Part shown: positions 1 through 10,939 of the stretch, one piece after another
Position numbering within the stretch: position 1 is the stretch's first letter
Layout of the letters: each line of letters starts with the position of its first letter
DNA from: Lates calcarifer
Taxonomy: Eukaryota > Chordata > Actinopteri > Centropomidae
Assembly: GCF_001640805.2 (NCBI RefSeq)
Contig: NC_066837.1
Coordinates: forward strand, 25,442,467 to 25,506,466
DNA: 64,000 bases
Reading direction: 5' to 3'
Notes under the pieces: model-generated
The model's input: the letters and a program-made list of their open reading frames with translations, nothing else
What the model was told of the DNA's origin: nothing
Databases searched by the model: none
Translations under genes and position numbers: made by a program

Positions 1-321
1 TTTGTATTGCATTTTCTCTGCTGGTGAATTCCAGGCCCGCTTCAGTAAAACCTCTGTCAGCGAAAAGGGGGCCAGGATATTTGCTGGAGCATATTGAAAG
101 TTTTTTTGGCTCTTTTCCTTGGTGGCTGATGAGGAGACAAAGCGAAGGATCCATAGGTAAGATATATCCCTGGAGGAACTTTAGCTTGATTCTGGGCTAG
201 CAGAGCAAGTAAAAGAACACTGACTGATAAGTCTTTTCCTCCACCAGTCAGTATCCATTTTGTCTCTGCATGTACAAAATGTGTTTAGCCCAGCTTAGCA
301 TGATGACTGACCTGAAGTGGT

Positions 322-830
322 TCAAGGTTGATTTTTAAGTCTGCTTTGGGTCATTGTCCTGTTGTTGTGTTTCAGTTTCACGTTTTTGACTGACTGCAGA
401 ACATTGCATCCAGAATCTTCTGATATTTGGTGAAATCCATTCTTCCCTCTGTCCATGCAATGTTTCCTGTTCCAAAGGCTCCAAAGCAGAATATTTCCAC
501 CGCCATGTTTAACAGCCAGTGTTTGTTCAATAAATGCTGCTCTTTTTTTGGCCAAAAAGCTCAATTTTAACTTCACCTGTTCGCATTGCTTGTTTCCAAA
601 ATGACTCTGACTTATCCAGATGATGCTTTGTAGACTTTAGACATTTGTGACAAAATTGCAGGTAAAGTTGTGGACCCCTTCTCTGCATCAAAGCTGCACA
701 GTGGAACAGGGCATCACCACTGCATGCATTGTGTGTTTCCAAATGGGATGGAAAAATTGCATTTATGCATGTTTCACTTATTAACTTGAGGACCATTACA
801 TTCTCCTTATTGGTTGACTTGTGTCATGTT
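322..830 (-). pseudogene. Tc1/mariner transposase remnant
   Basis: Two minus-strand frames together give the central part of a Tc1-family DDE transposase. The upstream frame (527-796) ends with LDKSESFWKQ, then RTGEVKIELFG, matching the family pattern FW..VLWTDE.KIELFG. The downstream frame (322-576) carries HGGGNILLW at 481-507. A third frame reads DNDPK at 344-358, the second catalytic Asp region. The frames overlap at 527-576 near a T-run, so at least two frameshifts are present. The position expected to hold the first catalytic Asp (TDE) reads TGE. N-terminal DNA-binding domain and the C-terminal third are not visible. Dead copy; class assignment is secure, subfamily is not. Confidence 0.8.
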
Positions 831-1059
831 TAGTCTAATTTTATACCCTTCAATGGAGCTGAAACTCCTATACATATGTCATGGTTTTTATTGAAAAAAC
901 AATGTTTCCACTTTACAATTCTGGCATTTCAACTTAAACAGGAAATTCAAAAGAAGTGAATACAAGAGATAAGACAGTGGTTGCAACAACGTATATGTTA
1001 AAACTGGTGGTGCCACTGTTCTTCCTGTCTGAAATGACAGAGGGATCCACAGCTAATTT

Positions 1060-1326
1060 AAATGGTAAACGGACTGTACATATATTGTGCTTTTCTAGTC
1101 AGATTGACCACTCAAAGCACTTCACACTACACATCACATTCACCCATTCACACACACATTCATACAGCACTTAAGTACTCCCTAACACATTCACACACCG
1201 ATGTACACACATCGGGGGTGATTTGGGGTTCAGTATCTTGCCCAAGGATACCTCGGTATGTGGACTGGAGGAGCTGGGGAATGAACCACCAACTGGTTGG
1301 TGAGGGATCTCCTGAGCCACAGCTGC
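1060..1326 (+). repeat. Dispersed teleost repeat R1, copy 1
   Basis: Begins with a 'taaatggtaaacggactg' head, passes through a run of CACAC/ATTCA-rich sequence and ends with 'cctgagccacagctgc'. It contains TTCAGTATCTTGCCCAAGGA, which recurs almost exactly in the copy at 39.4 kb in the same orientation. I recognise this arrangement as a very common nonautonomous repeat of teleost genomes; its class is unknown to me. Frames running through it are incidental. Confidence 0.75.
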
Positions 1327-1329
1327 AAA

Positions 1330-2320
1330 GTGTAACTTCATCCATTAGCACTGAGGACAGGCTCAGTATTGACTACTTCCACAGACTGATGTAGGGAGGA
1401 GATCATACTTGTGTGTTGGAAAGACAGACACATTTCCACTTTTGCACATCTGTCCAGAACGTGTCTGGACAGAGCAAACACACTGGACCTCTCAGTGTGT
1501 TAATGTCCTGGGTCTTCTCTGTGCTTCTGGCTGGTAGGGGGTTTTTTTTATCAAAGACAATATATCACTGATGGTGCGGCAAAGTAGAAACAGGGTGCAT
1601 CTGTTCTTTGCCATGGTATGATAATTAATGACAGATTGATTATTTTTCATGAGGCATAGGTTATAGGCAAACTGACAGGACATTTTCAGGGTAAAGTGCA
1701 TATGTGAATTGCTTAGTTCTGTTTTTCTTTCTGTCTGAATCAATGCCTCATGCATGCTGAACTATAGTATTTGTGTATGTACTGACATAATTGATCCCAT
1801 GCTCTCGTGTGACAGCTGTTTGGTCTCACTGGTGTAATCACACCAAAAGTGCCACTGGTAACAATAGCTTAAATCATGAGATCCCTGATGACAACAGCTA
1901 ATTGTGCTGTTCTGAACAAATTTCTTCATTTGTATCAAATCCCACTGGCTTACTACATGACTTTGGCAATGACACCTCATGCATCAAGCAAGGTTTGATT
2001 TTTCTCAGTACCTGTGTAGTTATTGTAGCTCTGAGCAAATTCAATCAATTCTCCCTCGTTGCTGCATGAATTGATGGCTCTTTAATATCCACATTTCCCA
2101 TTTACCTCACAGCTTCAAACATGCAAGTGTAAAGGAAATGGATACACAAAGCCATGCACACACACAAGCACACAGACCCCACGTACTCCCATGAGATTAT
2201 ATTAAAAGTCATATTTTTGTTGGATTGTATGCTTGATTGTTATAGCAGCTCAGCCTAAGAAGTCCATCGAAAATTGCAAGTAGGATAGAGGACAGAAGGT
2301 AGCTGTAGGAGGTAGGAAAT
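1330..2320. other. Unique-looking noncoding DNA
   Basis: No gene, transposon end or tandem repeat recognised. Mixed composition; two short minus frames (1492-1755, 1762-1980) have no recognisable motif. Confidence 0.6.
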
Positions 2321-2322
2321 GA

Positions 2323-2362
2323 CTGTGTGTGTGTGTGTCTGTGTGTCTGTGTGTGTGCGCGT
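2323..2362. repeat. Imperfect (TG)n microsatellite
   Basis: TG dinucleotide run interrupted by TCTG units and ending in GTGCGCG. Confidence 0.9.
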
Positions 2363-2499
2363 ATGCTTCGATAATGGTATTTCTGGATATATCCCAAGTT
2401 ATTACTGTAAATCAGGCGGGCTTTCAAGACCTTTAACACAAAGTAACAGTCCCTAACAGCAGCCGCAGGCTGCCATATAGAAATTACATGAATATGGAT

Positions 2500-2830
2500 T
2501 AGAGAGAAAAATGGGATGGAGTGGAATGAGAGATGGACGGAAGGATCGAGTGAGGAAGAGGAGATGAGGAGGAAGGAAAATTATTAGGATGGAGACAGTG
2601 AAGACAGTGAGAGAAAATGCAGCTGAATGAGGATGGATAGATTGACGGGTAGAGGGAGGTTAAATAGGAGAGAGGTGTTTGATAGAGGTATAACAGCATG
2701 AGGTAGGTAAGAGGGGCAGGTGGAGAATGTGCAGGTGGAAGGGCAAAGCAGGGCCAAGGTTTGGAATGGAAGAAATGGATGTGATGGAGAAATGGGGAAA
2801 AAAAAGAAAAGAAGAGCTATTTCACATCAA
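2500..2830. repeat. Purine-rich (GA/GGA) tract
   Basis: Plus strand is almost entirely G and A with scattered T, built from degenerate GGA, GATGGA and GAGG units. The long pyrimidine complement produces a false Ser/Pro/Tyr-rich minus frame. Confidence 0.75.
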
Positions 2831-3185
2831 GAGTCTTTCAACACAAGTGGACCACTTCCACCCCTGGCCCTTTGGCTGAGGCTCACAACAGTCTGCACTC
2901 ATATGCAAACCAGGGAAATTTATGGAAATGACTGGTCCAGTGTGGACTTAAAAATAGGATCGGCTCTCCAGCTCGCTCATGAATCATGCATCCTTTTTTG
3001 AGTCAGAGACTTTAACTAATGGGTCATTGTGAGGAAAGGACCCTCATTTGGTACCGTGCCATAGTATATGATTATTTCAAAAGCATATGGGGGCCTTCAC
3101 ACAATGGAATGCAGAATTCTACACAACAATGCAAGGCCAAACCTCTTTAGGTAGTGTATGTATTGTTTTTAAATAGAATTAAGAC
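2831..3185. other. Unique-looking noncoding DNA
   Basis: Nothing recognised between the purine tract and the first family B end. Confidence 0.5.
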
Positions 3186-3300
3186 TTGCTACATTTTAAA
3201 AAACAGTTCAACATTTTGGAAAATATGCTCCTTTGTATATCTCTCTGAGTTAGATGAGAAGAAGGATACTACTGTTCTACTGTACTACTGTGTTAATTAC
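3186..3300 (+). mobile_element. Family B repeat end (plus orientation)
   Basis: Holds 'cagttcaacattttgg' followed by 'gagttagatgagaagaagg', the terminal portion of a common teleost nonautonomous DNA repeat. The inverted version of the terminus occurs at 4795-4822, so this and the 4625-4822 segment may be the two ends of one element split by the family A copy between them. Confidence 0.6.
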
Positions 3301-3336
3301 TGAGCTAAAGTCAGGAAGAGTCATGTATTTTTGTCA

Positions 3337-4032
3337 CACTAGCAGCATGGCTTTAGGGATGGCAGTATCATGGTCTACCATTTTGGTCCAGACTGAGCAT
3401 ATCCCTGCAACCATTGGAGCAACCGTCATCAAATTTTCTACAGACTTTAATAGAGTGCTGCAGAATGAGTCAGGATGTAACATAGCATTTTAGCATTTCT
3501 GGTTACCTCATCCCAAAGTCGATGGCTTTTTGAATGGGTTTTGGACTAAATGTGACTATATCAGTTGGCAATGATATACTCACCAGTCTGCCTTTACAGT
3601 CTTGTATTTATACTCATGCTCTTGCAAACTATCACTTTGTAGAAGACGTCGGCACTAAATCAAATTACAAGTTAGAAGCTTAGTGGTGGTGTTGTTGAAG
3701 GCATACAACTGTGTTGAAGTTTGTTTATAGCCTAACATTTGCTTTTTACTTGTGGCAATTGTATTTAGGCTTTTTCATGGTTGTGATGCTAATTTCTGGG
3801 CTGGCCTACAAATTACTGTAGTGATCCCTTAACTTTTCTAACTTTTAGCTGTGTTAAGTTGTGCTAGTTAGTTATGGTAACTAAATAGCATGCTAACACA
3901 CAAAACTAAGATGGTGATTGCATTAATGTGGTGGTGCATTAAGAGCATGTTAGCATGCTAACTTTACGTTTTAGCTCAAAAAACTGCTGCACCTACTAAA
4001 GTACAGATGACAAAGTTGCTAGCATGGCAGAT
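3337..4032 (-). mobile_element. Family A dispersed repeat, copy A1
   Basis: Starts with an 'agcagcatggctttagggatgg' type edge, then 'accattttggtccagactga', and ends with 'gcatgttagcatgctaac' and 'gctagcatggc'. The same order of blocks is seen at 48.33-48.82 kb and, reversed, at 63.24-63.68 kb, which defines the family within this window. Both edges carry GCTAGCATGG-like sequence. Diverged; no coding capacity. Confidence 0.7.
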
Positions 4033-4049
4033 AGAAAAATAAATCAGGA

Positions 4050-4240
4050 TCACAGGCTTGCGTTTCTTCTGGACCAGTATACACCGGTTCCACAGCCTGA
4101 GTCTGACCCATATACAACATGATTATCGGATGCACATCTGGACCAGTTCTGGTGAAAATCTTCTGGAATCAGCCCAGATGTGGAAGTATATGGCCCAGAC
4201 TCAAGCCGAGGACCCAGACATACATTGGGCCAGAAGTTAA
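4050..4240. repeat. Degenerate CTGGCCCAG/CTGGACCAG-type repeat
   Basis: Contains recurrent 'ctggaccagt', 'agcccagatgtgg', 'tggcccagactc' and 'attgggccag' blocks, resembling a fish repeat rich in 'tggcccagatctgg' units. A related stretch with 'ggccagacctggg' follows at about 4320. Weak, by-eye call. Confidence 0.4.
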
Positions 4241-4624
4241 TTTTTTCTGTAGCTAGCCAGTGGCAAAGCTCTTGTGCTAGCTTGTTTATTTATGAACAGG
4301 GATGTTAAAATGGCAATCTGTGGCCAGACCTGGGATTGGCCCAGGGACCAGCTGCTCAGGGCACTTAGGGCATGTGGTATGTGCCCCAACCATTCGGCTA
4401 TTATTTTATATTTATGTTTATTTATATTTATTTATTAATTTTTGTTATTTTATATTTCATACCTGAGAAGTACTTTTTAATGAACAACTACACTGAGTCT
4501 CTAGCTACAGATGTGAGCCAATAATAGCCATTTGTATTTTTCTCTTGCTCAAGCTTAAACAGAGGAGGTACAATATTCATTTGTGACATTAACTTCATGT
4601 TCATGTCAAAGTGTTTTATAAAAA

Positions 4625-4822
4625 CAAGGAATAAAATAAAAAAAACTTTGAACAGATCCAGGCTACCTGTTTCAGCCCACCTCAGATTTAATGCTAAACG
4701 AGGCTAAACACACCCTGATTCCAGCTCTGTACCTAACACATACATAAGAATGATGTGAATCTCACTCTATGACAGAAAATGAGTGAGTGAATTTCCAAAA
4801 ATGTTGAACTATTCCTTTAAAT
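4625..4822 (-). mobile_element. Family B repeat end (minus orientation)
   Basis: Ends with 'aaaatgttgaactattccttt', the reverse complement of the family B terminus near 3205. The body contains 'ccaggctacctgtttc' and 'gctaaacgaggctaaac', which correspond to the 'agctagcctgg' and 'gcttagcttagc' blocks of the copies at 33.0 and 38.75 kb. Confidence 0.65.
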
Positions 4823-5023
4823 TACCAATTACCACAAAAAAATCTGTGTGTGTGCATTCAAATATTTGTAGAAATGTTATATGCTCAATCAGGTATGAAG
4901 TATCAGAGGTAGAGAGGAACTACCCAACAGGCTTTGCGGTACTTTATCCCTTGTCACGTTGAAAAGAGATTTTCAATTAACGACAGGCCTTCGTTTGATA
5001 TGAATGTGCAGACATTCAGGTAT

Positions 5024-5024
<1 letters not shown>

Positions 5025-5061
<37 letters not shown>

Positions 5062-5064
5062 ACA
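5025..5064. repeat. (CA)n microsatellite
   Basis: About 20 CA units with one TA interruption. Confidence 0.95.
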
Positions 5065-5069
5065 GTCAT

Positions 5070-7590
5070 GCACACTGTGCACATTTTGCCCAAATTTCCT
5101 CACTCCTTTAACCTGCACATCAGAGAGCTCAAACTTCATTTTGAGCTTAGAAGTTAAGAGTTCAAAGAGATTGAAATCCACATATGCAGTCACTCACCCA
5201 AACACACACGCACCCACACACACACGTACGTTCACCCTGCAGATGTATTCCCACTATTACTGTGTGAGGAACACTATTAAGGAAGTGCTGTGGTTGCATC
5301 TGTTCTGAGTGTGTGTACAGCCCTGAGCGAGTCATCTATTTCAGCAACCTTCCCCTCTCCTCTAGTCAACGCAACAGAACACTCAGTGCTTCTGAACAGA
5401 ACTCTCCAAGCCTGAGAGGGACAGGCCCTGTAGTTCAGCATGCCTCTGTGTCAATTTCTCTCTCTCATTATCTGCATTTCACACTTTCTTACACTTGTTC
5501 TCGGAATCTGTCTGTCTTTCCCTCTTGTTTTTTTCTTTAGTTAATCTCAATATTGTATCAATGCGAGAGTTTAACATGCCTGTTCTCAAGACAGAAGGCG
5601 AGAGAGAGAGAGTGAGACGCTGACTGTGTGTCTGCATCAAACAGCACCAGTTACATTTTGCAGACAGCAACACTGTGGACAGATAAAGTGTCATTTGAAA
5701 TGAGTCTCATGATAATGATCAGAAACTGAAACTAGCATGTGTCTCTTATGCATATGTGTTTCCCTCCCTCTTTCTGTCTCTGTGTTTGTGTGTCTGTACA
5801 GAAATCTCAGTGTGTGCCATCCCCTGCTGTCAGGACATACAGAGAAAAACAAAGAAAAATAATCCCTGCATTATTATCCAGTGACATTGCAAAACTGTCA
5901 AGGAGCATGTATACAGTACATGGTCTATAGCTCCATGGAAGACACATGACACATGAAACATGAAACATGTTGTACACACACAGACACACACATGCTAGTT
6001 ATGATCGCACACACTGCTGTTTCTTGAGTACTGGAATATATTTTGTCTGCATCTGAAAGCGTTTCCTTCACGTGTATGCATGATCATGTGTGCACATGTC
6101 CATGTATGTATGTAAGTGTGTACATGTGTTTGTGCGTGAGTGTTTGTGTGAGAACACAGTGTTTTTCTGCAGTGCTACAGTGCCATCTACAGCCGGCTCT
6201 CACTCGGGAGCAGAGCAGCACAGAGCCGGTGGCCATACACAAGCAGTGGCCTTCCATTCACTCTCACTGCGGGATCAGAGAGTGTTTCCTCTCAACGTAT
6301 TTGTGTGTGTGTGTGTGTGGGTATGTGTGTGTTTGTTTCAGTGTGTGCGAGTGCCGCAGCGAGCACAACGGACACACCATAAAGGTGAGAGGATGCAAGG
6401 GGGGGAAATAGCCTTGTGCTTGCGTGTTTGCATGCATGTGTGTTTGTGTGGCTTTTCACATCTCTGGCTGACAACTAAAATACCATATTGCTCCCGTCTC
6501 ACAGACATGGCCTTTTCTTTTTCCCTCCAGCCTTTTTTTTCCCTCTTTGTCCTCATCTTCCTCTTCCTCCTCCTCCTCCTCCTCCACGAGTTCCCCTTCT
6601 CTACTCTCACTTCTAAACTCACTGGCGGTCCAGAAGTTTTGTTCTCCTCTCGTACTCCAAATTCATTCTCAGCTTCTCTACTTAAGAATGACACTGCTCC
6701 CCTCTGTGCTCTCTCCCTCTCTCTCAGAATTGTGCTCTCACTTTGCTCCCACTCTTATCTGTACTGTTCACTTGAATTATAAGATGCAGCTTCCTTTCAG
6801 ATTCACCAACATAAATATAGTTCTTCCATGCAGAAACTTTGAATACTTTTTCACCAGTCATTTGAATTCTATTCACTGCTGTGCTCTCAGTGCTTTTCTG
6901 GATTGACATTGCGCAGCAGTCTGTTGGCAATGTGATTCAAATATTGGTTGATTTAAGGAAGAACAGGGAAAAGGTGATTGATGACAGTGGCACCAAGATG
7001 TATGAATAAGAATAGCATTTGGATTACTGTGTTTGGACAGTACTGCTTACGCATTTTCACATGCTGCTTCTGTCTCTCTCGCTTGCTCTTTATCTCTTCC
7101 ATCAGTTTATTCATTCTCTCCCACAGAGACACCGCTCTCCTCATCTTCCGCTCCCTGTCTTCCTCTCTCTTTCCCGCAGTCCCCTCCGCTGGGGTTAATG
7201 AATGACTTGGCAGGAGGCGGTAGCTGTGGCTGTGGGGGAGCCAGTAGGGCTCAGAGAGGTGAGGAGACACTCTTCCTGTCACCCCCCCCCTCCCAGCTAC
7301 TATTCTCACTCACTGGGCAACACTGCCACACAGCCCTGCCAGGAACAGGATGGCACCGGCTTATTGGATTATCTGTTAGAATGACTTCCTGGTCCTGGGT
7401 AGGGTTTGCGCACAGCTCTAAAATAAACTGGATCCTCATCCAGATTTGTTTATCTTTGTGTCAGCACATGAAAGACACAGCCAAAAAAGTGGGAGAAAAA
7501 CTAACAGATGCTCAAATTCATCTTAAACACTTAAGCCACGAGGGCATGATCAAATGGAGCCACTGGATGACACTGTGCTCCGTTTATAGC
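5070..7590. other. Unique DNA with TG and pyrimidine tracts
   Basis: No gene recognised. Includes degenerate TG-rich sequence (about 6060-6140 and 6300-6460), a CTT/CCT tract at 6530-6600 and CT-rich sequence to 7320. Long frames here (for example 6090-6782 and 7033-7707) are low complexity: Cys/Val-rich from TG repeats, Ser/Leu-rich from CT repeats. A GC-richer island at 6165-6295 contains an inverted pair ccggctct / agagccgg (6193-6200, 6222-6229) and may be under constraint. Confidence 0.55.
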
Positions 7591-7599
7591 CACACAAGC

Positions 7600-8312
7600 A
7601 GCTGTGGATGGTTATGGTGGTCAGTTAGTCCACCACTTTGGCTCAGAGTGAAATATGTTGACAGCTATTCAATGGTTTGCCACTACATTCTGTGCAGACA
7701 TTTATAGAGCTCAGAGGATGGATCCTCATGACTTTTGTGTCTCTGACTTTTCATCCAGCACAAGTTTTCACTTACCCAGTGAAATATGTCAACAGTATGT
7801 CAACAGTTCCTCAAGAGTGTAGTCTCATGATGTTGGTGAATATCTGACTTCATGTAGCTCTACCAGCAGACTGACATTTTTTGAAGTATCTTGACAATTA
7901 CTTGAGTGACTGACATGAAATATGGTACAGACTTTCATGTTCATCACAAAGAGTGTATGTAAAGATGGACGACACTTCCTCCCACTGTACAAAAATTAAG
8001 CCAAAATACAAGAGCTACCCTTTTGCACCGGTACGGCAGGTGGTAAAAGTGTGATAAGAACTATTTAAAATGTATTTGGTGTGTACTTTGATTTTTCACT
8101 TTGGCCCATATCTGATTTGCTAACATGGAGGAGGCAGTGGTTTATGCAGACTGCTTCCAGGGGGCAATTGAAATGTTTTGGCTTCACTTTTGGAGAGCTG
8201 TCATGTCGTCTATCTTTATATACAGTCACTGGTTCATCACAGGACAAACGATGATGGTGATAGTAAACGTGGTAAATATTACCTGCAAAACATCAACATG
8301 TTAACAGCTGTA
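7600..8312 (-). mobile_element. Family A dispersed repeat, copy A2, interrupted
   Basis: Opens with 'ccaccactttggctcagagtg' like sequence plus 'agacatttatagagctcagagg', and closes with 'acctgcaaaacatcaacatg', both family A blocks in the same orientation as A1. The middle, about 7960-8245, is unrelated and is listed separately as a nested insertion. Confidence 0.7.
7960..8245. mobile_element. Unclassified repeat nested in A2
   Basis: Bounded by 'cttcctcccactgtacaaaa' and 'gctgtcatgtcgtctatc' plus 'tatatacagtcactggttc', blocks I recognise from an abundant fish repeat of unknown class. It separates the two halves of family A copy A2, so it inserted later. Boundaries are approximate. Confidence 0.5.
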
Positions 8313-8594
8313 GGCAAATAGCAACCTGTGGGTCAAATCTGGTCCTCCAAAAAAATAAATACTTTACAAAAACTTAAATTTTCTCTCTCTCATAATTCAC
8401 TGGATTCTACATAAATAGATATAGAGTGACTATGTAAATATAAAGCATATGTAAATCTGCTATGACCTTTGATATCTGATAATAATCAGTGACCCTAGAT
8501 GAGGCGAGGCAGGTTATTTGAAAAGTGCATGGTGCTGAAATGAAGTCTAGGGTAGATAAAATGATTGGGAATTTGATCATAACAGAGTTGTGTC

Positions 8595-8599
<5 letters not shown>

Positions 8600-8632
<33 letters not shown>
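8600..8632. repeat. (CA)n microsatellite
   Basis: Uninterrupted run of about 16 AC units. Confidence 0.95.
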
Positions 8633-8634
<2 letters not shown>

Positions 8635-10085
8635 TAAATGATACAGAACAGCAGGCCACAGTTTGAAACAGTTTCATAAATTGGTGTTATTCTAAAATTA
8701 ATGAAAAGAAAGAAACAAAACATATAATAATAACATACACTGAAAACATACAAAATGTGATTTGAATCACCACGACTGCTGAGGAAAACAGAGTTTGGAC
8801 CTTAATTTTTTTCTCTCTTACAATTGGTTTTCTCTTTACAAAGTCTCTTAGTTTTATAACTTTTCTAATGACAATATGAGCTGAGAAACACAAAAAATAT
8901 GTTGGGAGAAAAAACAACTACTTACTGCTGCAGTTAATTCAGCAGTAATGTATGCACTCACTACAGCCAGACAAAAACTTTTACACCATCTAAAGGGAAA
9001 GTCTCAGTGCAGTGATGCTCATTGCAAAAACTAAATAGTAGACAGTACTGTACTTTGATGAGATTCTGGGGTATAGATGCTAGGAAATACACAGTGATTT
9101 ATTTACTAAGCAGTTTGGAGGCATTCCCCCTCCCCCCTCCCCAAGGTACACATTCATATACATATTCTCTTTTGCACCTGCAATAACCCACTGTCAGATG
9201 TGCCGACAGCCCTTTTTTCTACCTGATGAATTCTTTGAAAAGAGAGCCTTCTCCAGTCTTTTGTGAATCCCCTAATGGTGTCTCATATGCTTACAGTGCT
9301 AATGGGCACAGATTTGAAAGCTATCATAATCCTTTTGAAAAAAAAGTATCAGATCACTGACTTTATAAACTGTCTCTCTTATCTGCCTGTGAGGTGTTTA
9401 TGGTGTGTGTGTGTGTGTGAGTGAGTGTGAGGGGGTCTCAGAGATGGGCTTCAGAAAAGCACCAGCATGAGCTAGAAGCAGCAACGGAAAAAGACTGAGG
9501 GCAAAGTCACAAACAGACAAATGAGCTGATTTGTTGGTTGATTGAGCACCGCTTGTCGATTAAATCCCTTTCAGTGTTTGCTGTGCTGAAAAGCAGCAAT
9601 GAAGAAAGAGAAAAGAAAGAAAGGAGGAAAGAAATAAAGTGAACAACGAACAAAAACGGCATGAAAGGGCGAAGTGGGAGACAGAAGGAGGCCGCCTATG
9701 AGACAAAAGCTTTTTGAAACACCACAAAGGCCTAGATGTTAGTTGTCATTTGACTTGCGGGAATTTTAGAAATGACACCCCTTCCCCCCACCCAAGTTGA
9801 AAGAGAAGGAACAAACACAAGAGGAGGGATGAGATGGGCTGCAGGGGAGGACTGAAATACTTTCTGGTGCAAAAAGTGGAGAGTCAAGCTGAGAAGGAGG
9901 TTCTGTATGTGTGTGCATGTGTGTGTTTATATGCATCCTCGCAACTCCAGTATGACTTGTGAGTATGTCTCCGCCTATGTCACCCAGAACAACAGTTGTC
10001 ATGGGAACATGGCTGTCAGAGGAACAGACATATTTCCACACTGTCTTTGTTCTTCTTGTTAATGTAATACAATACCACCCCCTAC

Positions 10086-10109
10086 CACACACACACACAC
10101 ACACACACA
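10086..10109. repeat. (CA)n microsatellite
   Basis: Uninterrupted run of about 12 AC units. Confidence 0.9.
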
Positions 10110-10504
10110 ATAACAGGCAAGTTTACTTTTGTTTCTATTTTGATTTTGTTTTATTTTTTCCATCCTCTTGTTTCGCCACTTCTCTTCTTCCTCTCTTTTT
10201 TCCTCCTTTTTAAACATTTTTCAAGTGCTTTCTTACCAGCTAGACATTGTCTGTCTACTACCAAGCAGGATTTGGGTTTGGCAAGGCATTTTCAGGTTTA
10301 ACGCTGGGTTTTCAGGGTTACAACACTTCTTATTGGGCTACATCACCATGGTAACTTATACTGCACATGTAACATAACAAAATTTCAGAAAACAAGACAA
10401 CATTTCAGAAAACACAATGACATTTCATCATGTGTGATAGATTTGAGCATAAGGAGCCCAGAGATACTTGCCACAATACCCCAAAAACGTAACTCTGACA
10501 GCAG

Positions 10505-10935
10505 ACATACTACAATACTTGTTTTTCTTTAAGCTGTACTAGTCAATATTTTATATTAGCAATCAGATCAAATGACTATACTGTGTGCAGCATGACAGTG
10601 GACTTTAGTGAGTGAGAACCTACAGAGGAATGAGTAGGTTCTCTTTGATTTTATGACCCACACTGACAACTGTTTTAGTTTATTCTCTGTTTTCTTCAAC
10701 CCCATTTCTCGCTGCAACAGAGTTGTTTTCACCAAAACATGAAAGATGTAAACCCACTGTGTTAACTTTCCAGCATCAAACAGCAGACAGACACGGTTAG
10801 AGGCTAGGTGGTGAACACAGTGCAGCACTTACCTTGTAAAAAGTCAGATATTTCTCTCAGGAGTTGGTGGAGACCAAAAACTCATAAAGCTCAAAAGAGA
10901 GTCACCATAGATACAAGTCAGAATGAATGCAAAAG
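10505..10935 (+). mobile_element. Family C dispersed repeat, copy C1
   Basis: Contains 'caaacagcagacagacac' followed by 'ctcaggagttggtggagacc', in the same order as the copy at 59.46-59.90 kb, where it reads 'caaacagcagg' and 'ctcgggagttagtgaagacc'. Recognised as a frequent nonautonomous repeat of teleosts. No coding capacity. Confidence 0.65.
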
Positions 10936-10939
10936 TTAC

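Larger units (their letters stand above)
8315..10500. other. Unique-looking AT-rich DNA
   Basis: Nothing coding. Holds the CA repeats listed separately, a short (GT)n near 9403-9425, a GA-rich stretch at 9600-9690 and a C-rich run at 9126-9142. The segment about 9535-9620 lacks repeats and looks like ordinary unique or possibly conserved sequence. Confidence 0.55.

Noticed and set aside
6090..6782. 230-codon plus frame
   Set aside because: Cys/Val/His-rich from TG repeats, then Ser/Leu/Phe-rich from CT-rich DNA; no domain.
7033..7707. 224-codon plus frame
   Set aside because: Crosses a CT-rich tract and runs into family A sequence; no domain and no splice structure.
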